From: Marinobacter sp. 2_MG-2023
GTDB lineage: Bacteria > Pseudomonadota > Gammaproteobacteria > Pseudomonadales > Oleiphilaceae
Assembly: GCF_030546935.1 (NCBI RefSeq)
Contig: NZ_JAUOPH010000002.1
Span: forward strand, 248,001 to 312,000
DNA length: 64,000 nucleotides
Direction: 5' to 3'
The notes under the pieces were generated by a model that saw nothing but the letters and a program-made list of their open reading frames with translations, had not been told where the DNA came from and searched no databases. Positions 62,668 through 64,000 of this stretch are shown in pieces. A program made the position numbers and the translations under genes. Positions within the stretch are counted from its first letter, which is position 1. Every line of letters begins with the position of its first letter.

Positions 62668-64000
62668 TTAACGCGTCTTGTATCCAGCAATCAGTGTGTC
62701 CACTTCGGCAATCATACGTCCGATATCTACAGCCATAGCCTGAGACTTTGCCGCCTCTTCAACAACATCCTGGCTTTGCTCAGCAACCTGCTGAACACTT
62801 TGGTTGATCTGTCCGGAAGCCACGGCCTGCTGTTCGGTAGCAGAAGCAATTTGCAGGTTCATGCCGTTCACCTCAGCAATTGCCGCTTCAATATCCGCAA
62901 TCGCTTTGCCTGTCTGCGTCATTGCCCCCAGGGTCTCCCGCGAACGAGTCTGGCCCATTTCAATAGCAGCCAGAGTACCTTCTGATACGTTGGCCAGGCC
63001 ATCAATCGTGGCGCGAATTTCTGTAGTGAAGGCCTGCGTACGCCGTGACAGATTGCGAACTTCATCCGCCACCACAGCAAAACCGCGGCCGTGCTCGCCG
63101 GCACGGGCAGCCTCTATGGCTGCGTTCAGGGCAAGCAGGTTGGTCTGGTCTGAAATATCATTAATTGAGGCGATAAACGTGCCGATTGACTCAACTTTCT
63201 CTACCAGTTCGCTAACCATGCGCGAAGAATCCGTGAGCGCGGTATTGGTGGCTTCAGTCATGCGCATGGCGCTTTGAATATGACGCGTTCCCTCAGCTGA
63301 GGCTTCCGACGAGCGCGAAGCAGACTCAGCTGCAGATTGCGCGTTGCGGGCTACGTCCTGAATCGTTGCGGTCATCTCATTGGTAGCAGCTGCTGCTTGA
63401 TCGGTCTGAGCCCGTTGTTCTTCTATGATCCGATTTGTTGAGGTACCTGCTGCCGTCAGTTCTGCGGCACTCGAATGTAGCTCTCTGGAGAGGCCCCGCA
63501 CAGACTCGATCAATTCTCCAAACTGAGCCACCATGGTATTAAACGCTGTGGCCGCCAAATCACCGTTGGCGTTCTCCAGGCGACCGCGCAGGTCATGCTC
63601 ATGATCGAAAGCGTTAATCAGTGCAATAATCTCACGCGAGCGCTTCTGCTCAGCGCCCATTCTGATCGCGAAAAACGACAATATACCGCCTTCAAAAACC
63701 ACAAAAGCTGCATGCAGTGCGGTAATGGACCAGCTGCAACCATAATTGAACAGCATCAACGGCATGCCACCGATAACCGCTTCCGAGAGCTGCAATGCTG
63801 TCAGCACCAAATGGTGTATCGCGATGACTGCGGCAGCGGCAACCACTGGCAGCCAGTCGCGGTAGGCGATTGTTAGCGCCAGCGCTGCGAATATATGGAA
63901 ATGCATTTCGATACGCCCTAGCTGGGCCTGAATCATGGTGGCTGAGAACAGCATGAGACACATGCTGAATAGCACACCACAAGCGCGGGTCCCACCCAGC
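62668..64000 (-). CDS. methyl-accepting chemotaxis protein, N-terminus beyond right edge
   Basis: At least 444 codons of a chemoreceptor. The visible N-terminal part holds several membrane segments with conserved histidines ([21 protein letters not shown] and AIAIHHLVL), a membrane-embedded input domain rather than a periplasmic one. A helical linker and the signalling domain follow, with the tip [18 protein letters not shown]. The protein ends after YKTR without a methylation-enzyme-binding tail. The frame stays open to base 64000, so the true start lies outside the window; the GTG at 63975 is inside a membrane segment and is not a credible start. Confidence 0.92.
   Translation of the reverse strand, partial: LGGTRACGVLFSMCLMLFSATMIQAQLGRIEMHFHIFAALALTIAYRDWLPVVAAAAVIAIHHLVLTALQLSEAVIGGMPLMLFNYGCSWSITALHAAFVVFEGGILSFFAIRMGAEQKRSREIIALINAFDHEHDLRGRLENANGDLAATAFNTMVAQFGELIESVRGLSRELHSSAAELTAAGTSTNRIIEEQRAQTDQAAAATNEMTATIQDVARNAQSAAESASRSSEASAEGTRHIQSAMRMTEATNTALTDSSRMVSELVEKVESIGTFIASINDISDQTNLLALNAAIEAARAGEHGRGFAVVADEVRNLSRRTQAFTTEIRATIDGLANVSEGTLAAIEMGQTRSRETLGAMTQTGKAIADIEAAIAEVNGMNLQIASATEQQAVASGQINQSVQQVAEQSQDVVEEAAKSQAMAVDIGRMIAEVDTLIAGYKTR

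Noticed and set aside
63673..63975. GTG at 63975 as the start of the right-edge chemoreceptor
   Set aside because: The frame is open to the window edge and the GTG lies inside a hydrophobic helix, so the gene is treated as truncated by the window.
1..64000. tRNA or rRNA genes, CRISPR arrays, prophage genes
   Set aside because: Gaps between genes were read on both strands; no cloverleaf with a CCA end, no regularly spaced repeats and no phage structural genes were seen.

Overview
The window looks like a chromosomal segment of a marine, motile, Gram-negative gammaproteobacterium, most likely Marinobacter or a close relative. This rests on gene content and on how closely the proteins follow E. 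coli and pseudomonad counterparts (RapA, CysZ, FadE, UvrD, TmcA, ThiI, PpnN, AcnA). It is inference from memory, not a database search. Gene density is high. I see no transposase, phage gene, CRISPR array, rRNA or tRNA. The first gene (fadE) and the last (a chemoreceptor) are cut by the window edges. LEFT PART (1-11.5 kb): fadE, rapA, cysZ and a VanZ-like gene are followed by a 500-base stretch without a protein gene. That stretch holds a strong candidate for a CsrB/RsmZ-type regulatory RNA: 14 GGA motifs, several in hairpin loops, and an intrinsic terminator. After it come selU, mscS, a YbaK-type deacylase, a YhhN-type membrane protein, a UbiF-like hydroxylase and hinT. PHOSPHATE AND ARSENIC (11.5-24.7 kb): a complete pstS-pstC-pstA-pstB-phoU operon reads leftward from a promoter with a PhoB-box-like site. 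About 1.3 kb away lies an arsenic island. Its left arm encodes an ArsC-ArsR fusion, a GAPDH and the ArsJ exporter. Its divergent right arm encodes a COG0701 permease, a mini-thioredoxin, ArsH and the Acr3 arsenite exporter. The cell could remove arsenate either by reduction and arsenite efflux, or as 1-arseno-3-phosphoglycerate. MIDDLE (24.8-46 kb): this part holds uppP, uvrD, a chemoreceptor-porin-binding protein trio behind a FliA-type promoter, and a divergent gabD/acetylpolyamine amidohydrolase pair. It continues with thiI, ppnN, a cytochrome c, an enoyl-CoA hydratase family gene, an ankyrin lipoprotein, tmcA, a DUF2237 gene, a second UvrD-family helicase and an OmpA-like protein. Two copies of a foldback repeat (25686-25795 and 42192-42296) share a nearly identical loop but have different, still self-complementary stems. 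RIGHT PART (46-64 kb): a DUF4124 protein, a methyltransferase overlapping dadA, tatD and an HD-GYP protein, lysO and a DUF2288 gene come first. A signalling cluster follows: a lone receiver, a receiver-HDOD protein and an Hpt-receiver-GGDEF diguanylate cyclase, divergent from two histidine kinases. The window ends with acnA and a chemoreceptor. The most interesting items are the GGA-rich RNA, the foldback repeat family, the ArsC-ArsR fusion in a two-route arsenic island, and the phosphorelay/c-di-GMP cluster.
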